From: Prosthecobacter vanneervenii
GTDB taxonomy: Bacteria; Verrucomicrobiota; Verrucomicrobiia; Verrucomicrobiales; Verrucomicrobiaceae
DNA length: 64,000 bases
Assembly (NCBI RefSeq): GCF_014203095.1
Contig: NZ_JACHIG010000004.1
Location: 372,001 to 436,000 of the forward strand
Direction: 5' to 3'
Positions within the stretch are counted from its first letter, which is position 1. The number at the start of each line of letters is the position of its first letter. The position numbers and the translations under genes were made by a program. Below the pieces are notes generated by a model. It ran no database searches. It was not told where the DNA came from and saw only the letters and a program-made list of their open reading frames with translations. Shown here in pieces: positions 34,830 to 45,900 of the stretch.

Positions 34830-36047
34830 ATGGATTCGAAATGGCAGATTTTTCTTTGTACAGCGGCAGGCATGGCGCTGCTGACCACGGTGGTGCTGCA
34901 TCTGGCGCTGATACCCTGGCGGCGGAGTGCGGGCTGCCACTGGACGGAGCGTGCGCGGCTGCTCTGGCCTGCGCGGCGGGTGTCTGTGGCGCTCGTGTTT
35001 GCCAGCAGTCTGTCGGGCGGCTTTTTGGGAGGGGTGGACTGCGTCAGCGGGCTGGTGAACTCCTACTCCGTGGTGGGACTTGTGTGCGGCTTTCTGGCGG
35101 GCACGTTTTTTTTCACGCGCGCGATCGAGCCGCGCTACCGCTTCCTCACCTGGCTGAATGAGACGTTCTGGACGGCGCTGGTGCAGTTTGGCATCTACGG
35201 CATCCTGCTCGGGCTGATGTGGTCGATGCCGAACGTTGTCGGACCTGCTGAATGGCTGCGCTTTGCCGTGGGGCTGGTGGGGGTGCTGGTCATCGCCACC
35301 GGCGTGTGGCTGCCGCTGCTGAAGCTCTTTCCGCACAAGCGGAAGCCGGAGGAGGATCGGCTGGAGGCCATTGTGAAGGAAGTCGCCGCACAGACGGGGC
35401 TGACACCGCGGTGGACTTTTTTCAGCAAGTCGCCCAAGGCCTTTGCTGGTGCGCTGGTGCATCTGCGCAGTCTGGTGCTGACCTCCCGCCTGATGGAGAT
35501 CCTGAATGACGAGGAGCTGCGTGCTGTGCTGCACCATGAGGTGGCGCATCTGCGAGAGGGGTTTGGGGTGAAGCTCTCGCGCCTGCTGCCCATCGTGGGC
35601 ATTTCCGCCCTGGCTTTCATGAATCCTGTGGAGCATGTCTATGGCCTGAATGGCATTGTGCTGCTGTTTCTCTGCCCCGTGCTGTGTGCACGTCTTGCAC
35701 GAGCGATCGCGCGGCGGATGGAGCATCGTGCGGATGATGCCGCCATCCAGGGGGCTGATCCGGTGCAGTATGCGCGTGCGCTGGAAAAGCTTTACGAAGC
35801 CAACCAGATGCCCGCCGTGATGCGAAGCAACAGCATGGTGCACCCGCATCTCTATGACCGCATGCTCGCCGCAGGGGTGACGCCTGACTATGCGCGTCCT
35901 GAGCGTCCGGGGATCATGGCCTGGCCGGGATGGGTGGTGCTGCTGGCTCCCGTGGCCCTGATGGTCCTGATGCTGACCCAGATACTGACGAAAGCTCCGC
36001 ACTCATCGAAAGCCCGAGCGGAGCCCAGGCTCGAAAATCATCGGTAA
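34830..36047 (+). CDS. M48-family membrane metallopeptidase
   Basis: From the ATG at 34830 the protein has 405 residues, with about four membrane helices in the first 190 residues and one or two more around and after the catalytic site. The zinc motif is HHEVAHLREG (HExxH) near residue 265, and a downstream glutamate lies in RRMEHRADDAAIQG, as expected for M48/BlaR-type peptidases. The upstream region also allows an ATG at 34779. Its 3' end overlaps the end of the convergent jetD gene by 10 bases. Confidence 0.85.
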   Translation: MDSKWQIFLCTAAGMALLTTVVLHLALIPWRRSAGCHWTERARLLWPARRVSVALVFASSLSGGFLGGVDCVSGLVNSYSVVGLVCGFLAGTFFFTRAIEPRYRFLTWLNETFWTALVQFGIYGILLGLMWSMPNVVGPAEWLRFAVGLVGVLVIATGVWLPLLKLFPHKRKPEEDRLEAIVKEVAAQTGLTPRWTFFSKSPKAFAGALVHLRSLVLTSRLMEILNDEELRAVLHHEVAHLREGFGVKLSRLLPIVGISALAFMNPVEHVYGLNGIVLLFLCPVLCARLARAIARRMEHRADDAAIQGADPVQYARALEKLYEANQMPAVMRSNSMVHPHLYDRMLAAGVTPDYARPERPGIMAWPGWVVLLAPVALMVLMLTQILTKAPHSSKARAEPRLENHR

Positions 36048-37234
36048 AACGGCCACGCCGTGAGGTTTGGCGTTCCCAGAGACTCCTGCTCGAAGTCGCC
36101 TTTGGTGCCGGAGGTTTGCATGGCCTGCAGCTCCGCGTGACAGTCTGCCATGTGTGGATCTTCGAGGAGGCGGCCGAGAATCTGGTGGTCGCGCTGGGTC
36201 AGTGGTGTGGCATGGGCGGAAGGCCGCCAGTGCATGTGAATGGACTGCACGGGAACATGGGCGATCTCGCGCAGTCTGCGCAGGATGTCCCAGCCGCTGG
36301 GGTCGGTATCGCCGAAATGATAGCGCGGGAGATCTGGCGGAAGTTTTTCCATGAGGAGCCTGACCGCCTGGGTAGGGAAGGAGGTGGCGACGATGAGGGT
36401 GGTGCGTTGGGCGTCCGCACGCGCGAGCTGAGGGAAGGTGGTTTTGCGGTTTTCGACTGTGAGGAGGCGCTGGGCGGTGGTGGTGATGTGACTGGCGCCC
36501 TCAAGCTCTGCGACAGACAGGGTGGACTCGTAGCGGAGATCGAGCGGCTTGGAGTGATCTGCGAAATGCAGAACCAGCGGGCCGCAGTAGTGCAGGGTGC
36601 TGTGGCTCGTCTGGATGCCGATGGCCTCCAGAGGCGTCTCGCGGTCAAAGAGAGCTTCCAGGGCGCGTTCGATAAAGCTCTGCTGGGATTCGAGATGCTT
36701 GGAGCTATGACCGAGCTGGGAGCTGGCATCACGGATGAGGGTGCCTGCGGGCCATTCGCGGCTGGTGATTTGAAACAGAAGTGACAGCAGCTCATCCACA
36801 CGTGCTGGCTCCAGCCAGCGGAATGGTTCGAGCACCCGTGGAATAGTGAAGGCGGCTTCCAACCGCTCGCACAGGGCAGCCCACATCTCTGGCATGAGAG
36901 GGTGTGTTTTCGCTGACCATGCTCGCACGACATCCAAAGCCTGCTGTCGTGCCGCAGCACCAGGCTGTGTGCCAAACTGCTCATGCAACCATGCTTCCGA
37001 ATCCAACGGGACGATGATCTTGTCGATGTAGCGCGGGTTGCGTTTACGGGGGACAAGGCGCAGGTGGGGCGTGCGCTGTGCCTCGCGCAGGGCGGCTTGC
37101 TGATCTTCGGCGGAGGTGATGCCGGCGTCTTCGAGGAGCTGGTCCCAGTCGCGGCGGAAGGGCTGCAAGGCGTCTGTCACGCGCCGCTTGCGGGCGGCCA
37201 TCCAGTCCTTGTGCAGCTGGTCCAGCCATTTCAT
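36038..37234 (-). CDS. jetD: Wadjet nuclease subunit JetD (TOPRIM; DUF3322/DUF2220)
   Basis: JetD (MksG-like) is the DNA-cleaving subunit of Wadjet, which cuts closed circular DNA after the SMC motor senses it. The 398-residue protein has an N-terminal DUF3322-type helical region and a C-terminal TOPRIM domain. Acidic residues are Glu261 in LLTVENRKTTF and Asp309/Asp311 in YHFGDTDPSGWDIL; all appear intact. The start overlaps the jetC stop by 4 bases (ATGA). It is the last gene of the system and its tail overlaps the convergent peptidase gene. Confidence 0.93.
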   Translation of the reverse strand: MKWLDQLHKDWMAARKRRVTDALQPFRRDWDQLLEDAGITSAEDQQAALREAQRTPHLRLVPRKRNPRYIDKIIVPLDSEAWLHEQFGTQPGAAARQQALDVVRAWSAKTHPLMPEMWAALCERLEAAFTIPRVLEPFRWLEPARVDELLSLLFQITSREWPAGTLIRDASSQLGHSSKHLESQQSFIERALEALFDRETPLEAIGIQTSHSTLHYCGPLVLHFADHSKPLDLRYESTLSVAELEGASHITTTAQRLLTVENRKTTFPQLARADAQRTTLIVATSFPTQAVRLLMEKLPPDLPRYHFGDTDPSGWDILRRLREIAHVPVQSIHMHWRPSAHATPLTQRDHQILGRLLEDPHMADCHAELQAMQTSGTKGDFEQESLGTPNLTAWPFYR

Positions 37235-40200
37235 TCCATCAGTTCTGCAAGACGTGAACCTTCAACGCGGACGACCCAGTTTTCGATGTTTTGGATCTGC
37301 TCGCTGGCTTCATCGTAAGTGCGCTCCACGCGGCATTGCACGACGGTGTCGGCGTGCTGGAACATGGTGGGCAGGCGGTCTTCGGGGAAGGCCATGATGA
37401 GCTGGAGGCCGAAGTTGCGAGCGAGCGCGAGGCAGTCGTCGATGCGGTCGCCGCTGAGCTTGCTGAAGGCTTCGTCCATGACGACGAGGCCGAGATTCTG
37501 CGGATCATCGCGGCGGCCGAGATCATATACACGGCGGAAGGCGGCGAGGGTGGCCACAAAGAAGGGGGCCTGGTTTTCGCCACCGCTTTGCTTCTTGGCG
37601 CTCTTGTTCAGGCTGATGGCGGCGGCATCTCCACGACCGGCGGGCTTGGCCTCGATGTCCCAGTGGTGGTAGTAGCGGTAGTCCAGGGCACGCTGGTGGC
37701 GCTTGTCCTCGGGATTGTCGGCGGCGTCAATGGCGGCCATCAGCTCGTTCTTGGCGCGCTCGATGTCCTCACGTCCAGCGGCGTTGAAGAGCTCCATCTC
37801 GGAACCGCTGGGCAGGCCTTTTTCCACGAGCGTCCAGATGGCGGTGTGGGCCTTGTCGGCACGGCTGGTGAGCTGGTAGCGCCAGCCGCCGATCTCGTGG
37901 TCCATGGCACGGTTCAGCTCACGCTTGGTGCGGTCGGCTTCGCTGAGCTTTTCGCGCAGGACGTCGAGCACCTGGTGCTGCAGGCGGTCTTCCCACTCGC
38001 GCTTGGCTTCGAGGGCGGCGGTTTTGAAACGCTCCAGCTCGTGAGTTTCCAAATCTTCGCGGCGCTTGTCGTAGGCGTCGTTGTCCTCGGCCTCGGCATC
38101 AAGTGCGTCGCTCAGGTCGGCATGGGCGGCCACGAGTTCGCGGCGCTGTTCATCGCGCTGACGGCGTGCCTCATGGGCGTGTGTTTCGAGCTGCACGGAG
38201 AGTGCGGCGGCCATTTCGATGGACTTGCGCCAGGAGGTGGATTTCTGGCGCTGGGCATTGATGCGTGCGGCGATGTCGTCGTCTGAAATGCCGCGCACCA
38301 GCGTGCGCGAAGCCTGGCGGGCGATGCGGGCCTGCTCCTCCTGGAAGATGTCTTCGTTGATGGATTCTTCGAGGCGTGCCTTGGCCAGCTCGAACGCGGT
38401 GATGGCGGACTTGAGGCTGCCGATGCGCTCGTGAATACCCTCCAGCGAAGCGTTTTCCACGCGGAGGTTTTCCATGGCCTTCACGTTGTCCGGCGTGGCC
38501 AGGAGATCCCAGGTCGCCTGAAGTTCACCGAGTTCTTTGCGCAGCTTGGGAAGAAGGGGAACTTCGTCTGCGCCGTCCGGCACGGTGAAGCGGTCCAGGT
38601 GCCACTCTGCGCCGCGATTGAGGAAGGCGCGGAGGTCATCACGATCACGACGCACCTCCTCGATGACGGCATCCGTTTCGCGCAGTTCGTTTTCACGGAT
38701 GTCGCGCAGGCGGCGCAGGCCTTCTTCACCGAGTGTGAGTTCTTTTTCAGGTGTGAGCTTGAGGCGGCGTGGCGGGTCTTTGAGCCAGCCGTCGAGAGAC
38801 AAAGCGCGCTCATGTTTGTCGAGCTGTGCGGCCTTGTTTACGGCCACGATGCCACCGAGAAGCTGATCGAGCACTTTGCCCGCGAGTTCATGCTGCGTCT
38901 CCAGCATCTCGCGCAGTGAGCCTTTCTCCACCTTGGCGCTGATCTTGGCGGCTTCGTCGGGGTGGATCAGCGGCTCGTTTGCCACGGGTGCCTGCTGAGC
39001 CTGATCCCAGGCAGCGCGGAAGTCTTCGGGAATGACGGCGCGGCGATTGTGGCCCAGCACCGTTTCCAGCAGCGGCCACCATTTCTCTGCGGCGGGTTTG
39101 ACCTCCACCACACGACCGAGCACCACGGCCTTTTGTCCGCGTGCGAGCAGGGCATTCAGCAGAGGCGAGGGTGCGGACTGCCCCTCGCGGAGCTGCGTCA
39201 GGTCCTTGTGCAGCGCGCTTTTGCGAATCTCATGTTCGGCCAGACGGGCCTCAACAGGGCGTAGCTGCTCCATCGCTTCATCCCGCAGGCGGATGTAGGC
39301 GTGGGAGGAATCGCGTGCGGCGGCAAGGGCTTTGCTTTCATCCTTGCTCTGCATGCCGGAGATTGCGGCGGAGGCACCGGAGATGTCCTGAAGACCGAGG
39401 CGGGAGGCGTGCAGCGTCCAGTCCTGCCAGTGGCGCTGGTGGGTGCGGATCTGCTCGTGCAGAGTGGCAGCGGCGGTTTCCAGGCGGCTGATCTCTTTGG
39501 TCAGGTCGCGGCGGCGGCGGTCGTTTTCCTCCATTCGCGCCGCTTTGTCGCCGAGGGCGGCGCGTGCGGCCTCCACGGAGCGGCGCAGGCGGTCGCGCTC
39601 TTCCAGGGTGTTTTCGTGAACCTTGCGATTGTCCTCGTACTCGGCCTGTTTTTCCTCCAGTTCAGCACGGCTGCGCTGGAGGTTTTCCAGGGCCTCCTCA
39701 TGCTTCAAGGCGTCGCTGAGGTGGCTGTAGAGAGCGGATTCGCGCTTGGAGCTGACCCAGTCCTGATGGTGTTTGGAGATGCCTTTGAGGCGCTCGAGCT
39801 GGTCGTACATTTTCTCCAGACGCTCCTGGGCACGGCGGTGGGCATCCACGCTGGCTTTGACGGCTTTCACATCCGGCATGCCGGGTTCGAGAAGGAACTC
39901 GCGCACGAATTTTTCGAAATTACTCTCCGGCTCAAAGGCCATGGCGCGGGGCAGGGTCTTGCCCATCTGCTCCGGGTCAAAGCCCAGGTGGCTGCGCAGC
40001 GCCATTTCCTCCAGATAGGCTTTCTGGCGGTCCCATACGTCGCCGTCCAGCTCGCGCTTCACCCGGGTGCGGAACTCGTCTTCAGGCAGAAATTTCAGCG
40101 CCTGGGGTCCGGCTTCGCTGTCCAGGAAATCCTGCCATGCCAGCCTGCGTCCGGCGCGGAACCAGATGGTGGAGGGTTTTGCTGTGGGGCTTTCGTATTC

Positions 40201-40569
40201 GATGCGTGCGCCGTAGGTTTCGCGGCGCGGCTCTTCCTCGCCAGGCTGCAGCGGCCAGGTAAACTCCAGGCCAGCCAGCGTCACGCTGCTGGGGCGCAGG
40301 TAGCGCTCATTACCATCGCGGCCGGTGGTGTTGGTGTCGCAGAGGCAGTAGCCGCGCAGGCTGCGTCCGCTGCCTGCACCTGCGGCGGCTTTGTTGAACT
40401 TGCTCTGCTGCTCCCCCAACATGACGAACTGGATGAGGTCCAGCAGCGCGCTTTTGCCGCTGCCATTGGCACCGGTGATCAGGGAAAGGCCGGAGACATC
40501 GATGATCTGGCGGTAGCCGTACCAGTTCACCGCGAGGATGCGGCTGAGAGTGATGCGCGACTGGCTCAT
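37231..40569 (-). CDS. jetC: Wadjet SMC-like ATPase JetC
   Basis: JetC (MksB-like) is the large SMC-type motor, 1,112 residues. Walker A GANGSGKSALLDLI is at about 33-46. A long coiled-coil region with heptads fills about 250-950, interrupted near 470-570 by the hinge (VLGHNRRAVIPEDF area). The ABC signature SGGENQAPFF lies at about 990, and Walker B LGLVVMDEAFSKL near 1030. It should bind and extrude plasmid DNA with ATP. It overlaps jetB by 4 bases (ATGA) and jetD by 4 bases. Confidence 0.95.
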   Translation of the reverse strand: MSQSRITLSRILAVNWYGYRQIIDVSGLSLITGANGSGKSALLDLIQFVMLGEQQSKFNKAAAGAGSGRSLRGYCLCDTNTTGRDGNERYLRPSSVTLAGLEFTWPLQPGEEEPRRETYGARIEYESPTAKPSTIWFRAGRRLAWQDFLDSEAGPQALKFLPEDEFRTRVKRELDGDVWDRQKAYLEEMALRSHLGFDPEQMGKTLPRAMAFEPESNFEKFVREFLLEPGMPDVKAVKASVDAHRRAQERLEKMYDQLERLKGISKHHQDWVSSKRESALYSHLSDALKHEEALENLQRSRAELEEKQAEYEDNRKVHENTLEERDRLRRSVEAARAALGDKAARMEENDRRRRDLTKEISRLETAAATLHEQIRTHQRHWQDWTLHASRLGLQDISGASAAISGMQSKDESKALAAARDSSHAYIRLRDEAMEQLRPVEARLAEHEIRKSALHKDLTQLREGQSAPSPLLNALLARGQKAVVLGRVVEVKPAAEKWWPLLETVLGHNRRAVIPEDFRAAWDQAQQAPVANEPLIHPDEAAKISAKVEKGSLREMLETQHELAGKVLDQLLGGIVAVNKAAQLDKHERALSLDGWLKDPPRRLKLTPEKELTLGEEGLRRLRDIRENELRETDAVIEEVRRDRDDLRAFLNRGAEWHLDRFTVPDGADEVPLLPKLRKELGELQATWDLLATPDNVKAMENLRVENASLEGIHERIGSLKSAITAFELAKARLEESINEDIFQEEQARIARQASRTLVRGISDDDIAARINAQRQKSTSWRKSIEMAAALSVQLETHAHEARRQRDEQRRELVAAHADLSDALDAEAEDNDAYDKRREDLETHELERFKTAALEAKREWEDRLQHQVLDVLREKLSEADRTKRELNRAMDHEIGGWRYQLTSRADKAHTAIWTLVEKGLPSGSEMELFNAAGREDIERAKNELMAAIDAADNPEDKRHQRALDYRYYHHWDIEAKPAGRGDAAAISLNKSAKKQSGGENQAPFFVATLAAFRRVYDLGRRDDPQNLGLVVMDEAFSKLSGDRIDDCLALARNFGLQLIMAFPEDRLPTMFQHADTVVQCRVERTYDEASEQIQNIENWVVRVEGSRLAELME

Positions 40570-41228
40570 GCAGCGGGCACCTCCTCAGCAACAGTGGTGG
40601 CGCCATCTTTTGGCGGCTGAAATGTTTCGGCGCGGGCCTGCCATGCGGCGATGTCGTCAAAAGGAATCACCCGCGCGAGGCTGGGCAGGATCTCGATCTG
40701 CATCTCCCCGGCTTGCGTCATGCCTTCGGGTTTGAGCGTGCGCACGAGGCGGTGCCTGCGCAGACGCACGAGGCAGGACTCGATCTGGGATTTTTCCGGG
40801 GTGGCGACCTTGTCGAAATACACCTTCAGCGCGGCCCAGAGCTGATCCACCGTCACAATGACGGCCTCCTGGCTTCCGGTGCTGATTTCGTCATCGTACA
40901 AGCGCCAGAGCGCGAGAAGCACCAGTGTCTCGTCCTTGTCGAAACGGCCCAGCAGCAGGCAGGATTCGGTGCGAGGTCTGGCCTGCAGCAGCGAATGGTC
41001 TTCATCGACAATCAGTTCCAGCGCCAGAGGGGAGAGGTAATCCTCGATGTGCGTGCGGTAATGGTCGCGGGCAAGGAGGTACAGCTCGCGACCGCTGCCC
41101 TCGTCTCCCAGCAACACGCCACGCCCCAGCAGCTCCGCCAGCACCTCGCGCAACGCGGCGCGGTCAGCATCTGGCACATCGCTCCAGAAGAAGCGTGGCC
41201 AGAGAGGATCTGAGGTGGATGTGGACAT
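40566..41228 (-). CDS. jetB: Wadjet subunit JetB (MukE/MksE-like, DUF4194)
   Basis: From the ATG at 41228 the protein has 220 residues. It matches DUF4194, the kite-type winged-helix subunit bound to the kleisin (LWPRFFWSDVPDADRAALRE at the start; ALWRLYDDEISTGSQEAVIV in the middle). A TTG at 41270 would add 14 residues and overlap the jetA stop by four bases (TTGA), so the exact start is uncertain. The stop overlaps the jetC ATG. Confidence 0.9.
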   Translation of the reverse strand: MSTSTSDPLWPRFFWSDVPDADRAALREVLAELLGRGVLLGDEGSGRELYLLARDHYRTHIEDYLSPLALELIVDEDHSLLQARPRTESCLLLGRFDKDETLVLLALWRLYDDEISTGSQEAVIVTVDQLWAALKVYFDKVATPEKSQIESCLVRLRRHRLVRTLKPEGMTQAGEMQIEILPSLARVIPFDDIAAWQARAETFQPPKDGATTVAEEVPAA

Positions 41229-41266
41229 GCGGGGGGGGCGGATGATGGAGGAGCTTAAACGTTTGC

Positions 41267-42745
41267 TCAACCTTCTCTTGTGATGGCAAACCGCTCTACG
41301 CGGTGCCCGGCATGCGTGTCGTGTTCCAAGATATGCGGCTCCAGGCCGTTGCGGCGGCGGAGACCGTCCACGCTCCAGCGGACGCGTTTGCCAGCCAGGG
41401 CGGGGGCGTGCTCGTAGGCCACCACAGCGAGGAGGTCGAGAAGGTCGTCCGTGGTTTCGAGGTGGATTTCTTCGGTGCTGGTGCTGCTCTTTTTGGTGGG
41501 AAGTAGCTTGGCGACGAGGCGCGCGGCACGCTGGGGCGTGAGGGCGAGGCGCTGGCGCTCCTTCCAGGCGGCGAGGACATCGTCTGCGCTTTGTTTGGAG
41601 GTGCTGCTTTGGCCGAAGGTGAGATCGACGGGAGCTTTGGTGCGGCGTGGTTTGTAGAGGGACTCGGTGCCGAAGAAGAAGCGTGTCTCGATGCAGCGCG
41701 GGGTGAAGTCCGCAGGCTGGCCGCCGAGCTCTGAGAAACGGCCCCCGGCCTGAGCGGAGTTGATGGCGTCGCAGTAGGCCTTGATGATCTCCGGGCGGCG
41801 GCCGCGCAGCTCGGTCTGGTAGCGGTAGCGCTGCTGGCTGAGGCGGTTGAAGGCGGCCATGCGCAGATCGATGGCTTCAGCGCGGCGCTTGAGGCCACCG
41901 AGATCGCGGTCCAGCCGTGTCAGCAGAGACAAGGCAAGGTCGTAGGACTCGCTGCTCTCGTAGCCGTAGTGCTCGCGCAGGCCTTCGGCGAGGCGTTCGC
42001 GCATGAGCGGGTCATCGTGACGCTCGGCGATGGTGCTGCGGGCTTTCTCAATGCGCATGAGCAGGCCGCCGCGGCGGAGGGCATCGTAGCAGACCATGTG
42101 CTGGCCCTGGCCGAACTCCTCATAAAGCAGGCTCAGGGTATCTGCGGCGGTGGCCGTCTGCCTTTGGCGCTGCTCAAAGCTGGTGACGATTTTTTCCACG
42201 GCATGCAGCTGCTCGATGGCGCGCTGTAGACGCTGGGAGAGATCGGTGATGGTGGAGCGGAGCTGGTCTGGCTGCTGCAGAGTGGGATCGAGCACGCCAC
42301 GCTCCTCCAGCGTCTGGCACAGGCCGCGCAGGGTATCGGCAAAGGTCTTCAGCTCCGCCACGCGGTCTTCAGCGAGATCACGCAGCATGCGCAGCAGAGG
42401 GCGCAGGCCGGGGGTGATGACAGCCCAGCGCTCGTGCAGGCCCAGGGTCTGATCCTCCAGCCAACCGGCGGCAATGAGGCGATTGAAAAACTGGCTGGCG
42501 CGCTGGCGGGCGTCGCGCATTGCAGCGCCCTCATCCTCAGCCAGGAGGGAGAGAGGGTGGCGGGCGATGACTTCGCGGATGATTTCGTTGGTTTCGCGCT
42601 GGGAGAGCCTGCCCGCCTCACCTGCTTCCTCGATCAGTCGATCGGCGCAGTCCACGTAAACCGGCGCAGAGGGGCGGGCGAGGGGGCGGAAAAAATCCGC
42701 CGAGACGCTGCGGCTGAGTCGGGTGCTGAGAGATTCGGCAATCAT
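41267..42745 (-). CDS. jetA: Wadjet kleisin subunit JetA (MukF/MksF-like, DUF3375)
   Basis: JetA is the kleisin that bridges the two SMC heads. From the ATG at 42745 it has 492 residues; a GTG at 42772 is an alternative start. The sequence has the DUF3375 features: an N-terminal winged helix (RLSQRETNEIIREVIARHPL), a long helical region (TITDLSQRLQRAIEQLHAVE), and a C-terminal winged helix. It is the first gene of the four-gene Wadjet operon and reads away from the giant cytochrome gene, so a shared divergent regulatory region lies at 42746-42910. Confidence 0.92.
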   Translation of the reverse strand: MIAESLSTRLSRSVSADFFRPLARPSAPVYVDCADRLIEEAGEAGRLSQRETNEIIREVIARHPLSLLAEDEGAAMRDARQRASQFFNRLIAAGWLEDQTLGLHERWAVITPGLRPLLRMLRDLAEDRVAELKTFADTLRGLCQTLEERGVLDPTLQQPDQLRSTITDLSQRLQRAIEQLHAVEKIVTSFEQRQRQTATAADTLSLLYEEFGQGQHMVCYDALRRGGLLMRIEKARSTIAERHDDPLMRERLAEGLREHYGYESSESYDLALSLLTRLDRDLGGLKRRAEAIDLRMAAFNRLSQQRYRYQTELRGRRPEIIKAYCDAINSAQAGGRFSELGGQPADFTPRCIETRFFFGTESLYKPRRTKAPVDLTFGQSSTSKQSADDVLAAWKERQRLALTPQRAARLVAKLLPTKKSSTSTEEIHLETTDDLLDLLAVVAYEHAPALAGKRVRWSVDGLRRRNGLEPHILEHDTHAGHRVERFAITREG

Positions 42746-42910
42746 CTGCGGCCCACCATGCGGAGACTTCACCGTGTGGCAACTGCCCGTCCTACTCCGC
42801 TCTAGGCATGGACGATCCCGCCGTGCGACTTGGCATCCGTAAGAGGTGGAATTGGACCAGCGTTGTCCCGGACTGCCCCAATTTTGTCAAAAAACGCCCT
42901 TCACCAACCC

Positions 42911-45900
42911 ATGAAGACACGTCTCCTCATCCCTGCGCTCTTCCTTTCCGCCGCCGTGCATGCTGCGCCGCCGAAGAAGGAGGAGGGCATCGACCCGAAC
43001 AAGCCGGTCTCCTTTTACAAGCATATCCGCCCCATCTTTCAGGCTCAGTGCAATGGCTGCCACCAGCCCGCTAAGAAGAAGGGCGACTACATCATGACGG
43101 AGTTTGCCGCCCTGATCAAAGGAGGCGAGGAAGGGCATGCAGTCATCCCGGGCAAGCCCGCTGAATCCAACCTGCTGAAGCTCATCAAGCCGGACGAAAA
43201 GGGCAAGGTGGAAATGCCCCAGAAGGCGGACCCGCTGCATGAGACGCAGATTGCGCTGATCGAGCGCTGGATCGTGGAAGGTGCGAAGGATGACACGCCT
43301 GCCTCTGCCAAGGCGGAATACGACATGGCACACCCTCCGGTGTATGTGAAGGCACCGGCCATCACCTCCATCGAGTATTCACCCGATGGCAGCATGATTG
43401 CGGTGGCGGGTTACCATGAAGTGCTGGTGCACAAGGCGGACGGCAGCGGCATCGTGGCCCGTCTGGTGGGTCTGGCGGAGCGCATTCAGAAGCTGGCCTG
43501 GTCTCCGGACGGCAAAAAAATCGCCGTGACCGGCGGCAGCCCGGCGCGCATGGGCGAAATCCAGATCTGGGACGTGGCGGGGAAGAAACTGGAGCTGTCC
43601 AAGTCGCTCACGTTTGACACGCTGTATGGCGCAAGCTGGTCGCCGGATGGCAAATACCTCGCCTTTGGCTGCGGCGACAATGCAGTGCGTGCGATTGAAG
43701 CCGCCACCGGCAAGGAAACCCTTTTCATGGGCGGCCACAGCGACTGGGTGCTGGACACCGTATGGGGCGTGGATGGCAAGCATGTGGCCTCCTGCGGCCG
43801 GGACATGAGCGTGAAGCTGACCGAGGTGGCCACGCAGCGCTTTGTCGATAACATCACCTCCATCACCCCCGGCGCGCTGAAGGGCGGCGTGCAGGCGCTG
43901 GCTCGACATCCGCAGCGCAATGAGGTGCTCATCGGCGGCACGGACGGCGTGCCTGCAATCTACCGCATGGAGCGCATCACCAAGCGTGTGATTGGAGACA
44001 ATGCGAACCTGATCCGCAAATTCCCCGCGATGCAGGGCCGCATTTTTGGCGTGGATTTTGCGCCAGACGGCAAACGCATTGCCGTGGGTTCCTCGAATGA
44101 GGGCGTGGGCGCTGTAAATATCTACTCCAGCGACTACGACAGCACGATGCCGGAAGGCGTGAAGAAGATCGTGGAAACCGTGAACGGCAAAGGACCAGAG
44201 CTGGACGAGTGGATCGTCAAAGATGTGAAGCAGCTGAGCAGCACCCCGGTGCCCTGTGGCATTTTCAGTGTGACCTTCAGCCCGGATGGCAAGACGGTTG
44301 CGGTGGCAGGCCAGGATGGCCAGATCCGCGTGATCGACGCTGCCACGGGAGCCATCGCCAAGGAGTTTGTCTCCGTGCCGCTGGTGAAGGAAAAGGTGCT
44401 TGCTGCCACGGATGTGATTGCAGACGACAGCGTGCGCGCGGTGCTGGAAAAAGACACCAAAGTGGAAACCTTGCACACAGGCCCGACGGTGGCCTCCATC
44501 GAGGTCGAGCCGATGACGATCAAGATCGGCAAGCCCACCGAGTACGCGCAGCTTCTTGTCACCGCACGCATGAGCGACGGCACCCGCGCGGATGTGACAC
44601 GCATGGCCAAAATCACGGCGGAGAACACCGATGTGGTGGATGTGAATACGCGCGGCATGGTGCGCCCGGACAAGGACGGCGCCACGAATGTGAAAATCTC
44701 ATTTCAGGGCAAGACCGCAAACATCCCGGTGAACGTGGCCGGCATGAACGTGGCACTGAAACCCGACTACGTGCGCGATGTGATGCCCATCATGTCAAAG
44801 CTTGGCTGCAACCAGGGCACCTGCCACGGCGCCAAGGAAGGCAAGGCGGGCTTCAAGCTCTCCCTCCGTGGGTATGATCCCGTGTATGACGTGCTGGCCT
44901 TCACCGACGATATCTCCAGCCGACGTGCGAACGTGGCCTCGCCTGAGCACTCGCTCATGCTGCTGAAAGCCAGCGGTGCCGTGCCGCATGAGGGTGGCCA
45001 GCTCACCGTGCCGGGAGAGCTTTACTATGAGTCCCTGAAGGCCTGGATCGGCCAGGGGGCAAAGCTGGATCTGAAGACGCCGCGCGTCACCAGCATCGAG
45101 CTGTCTCCGAAGAACCCCGTCATCGAGCGCATCGGTGGCCGCCAGCAGCTTCGCGTCATCGCACACTATGCGGATGGGTATGTCAAAGACGTGACCGCTG
45201 AGGCCTTCCTGGAAAGCGGCAATGGCGATGTGATTGAAGCGGACAAGAAAGGCCTCATGACCAGCCTCCGTCGTGGCGAGGCTCCCATCCTCGCCCGCTT
45301 TGAAGGCGCGTATGCCGCCACCACAATCACCGTGATGGGCGACCGCACTGGCTTCGCCTGGAAGGAGCCGGAAAAGTGGAACAAGATCGACGAGCTGGTG
45401 GCGCAGAAATGGCAGCGCATGAAGATCGAGCCCAGCGGCCTCTGCAGCGATGAGGACTTCGTGCGCCGCATCCATCTGGACCTGACTGGCCTGCCGCCAA
45501 AGCCTGAAGAAGTGGCCGCCTTCCTGGCCGACAAGCGCGACACCCGCACCAAGCGCAGCGAGGTGATCGACAAGCTCATCGGCAACCCCGACTTCGTGGA
45601 GCACTGGGCCAACAAGTGGGCCGACATGCTGCAGGTGAACTCCAAATTCCTTGGCAGTGAAGGAGCGATGGGCCTGCGCACGTGGATCAAGCAGCAGGTG
45701 GCGGACAACACACCGTATGACCGCTTTGCCTATCGCATCATCACCGCCACGGGCTCGAACAAGGACAATCCCGCCGCCGCTTACTTCAAGACCGTTCGCA
45801 CGGCTGAGGAAATCAGCGAGAACACCACGCACCTCTTCCTGGCCACGCGCTTCAACTGCAACAAGTGCCACGACCATCCCTTCGAGCGCTGGACGATGGA

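Noticed and set aside
42746..42910. A TTGACA-like promoter between jetA and the cytochrome gene
   Set aside because: A TTGACA is present on the minus strand at 42885-42890, but no acceptable -10 hexamer follows at the right spacing.
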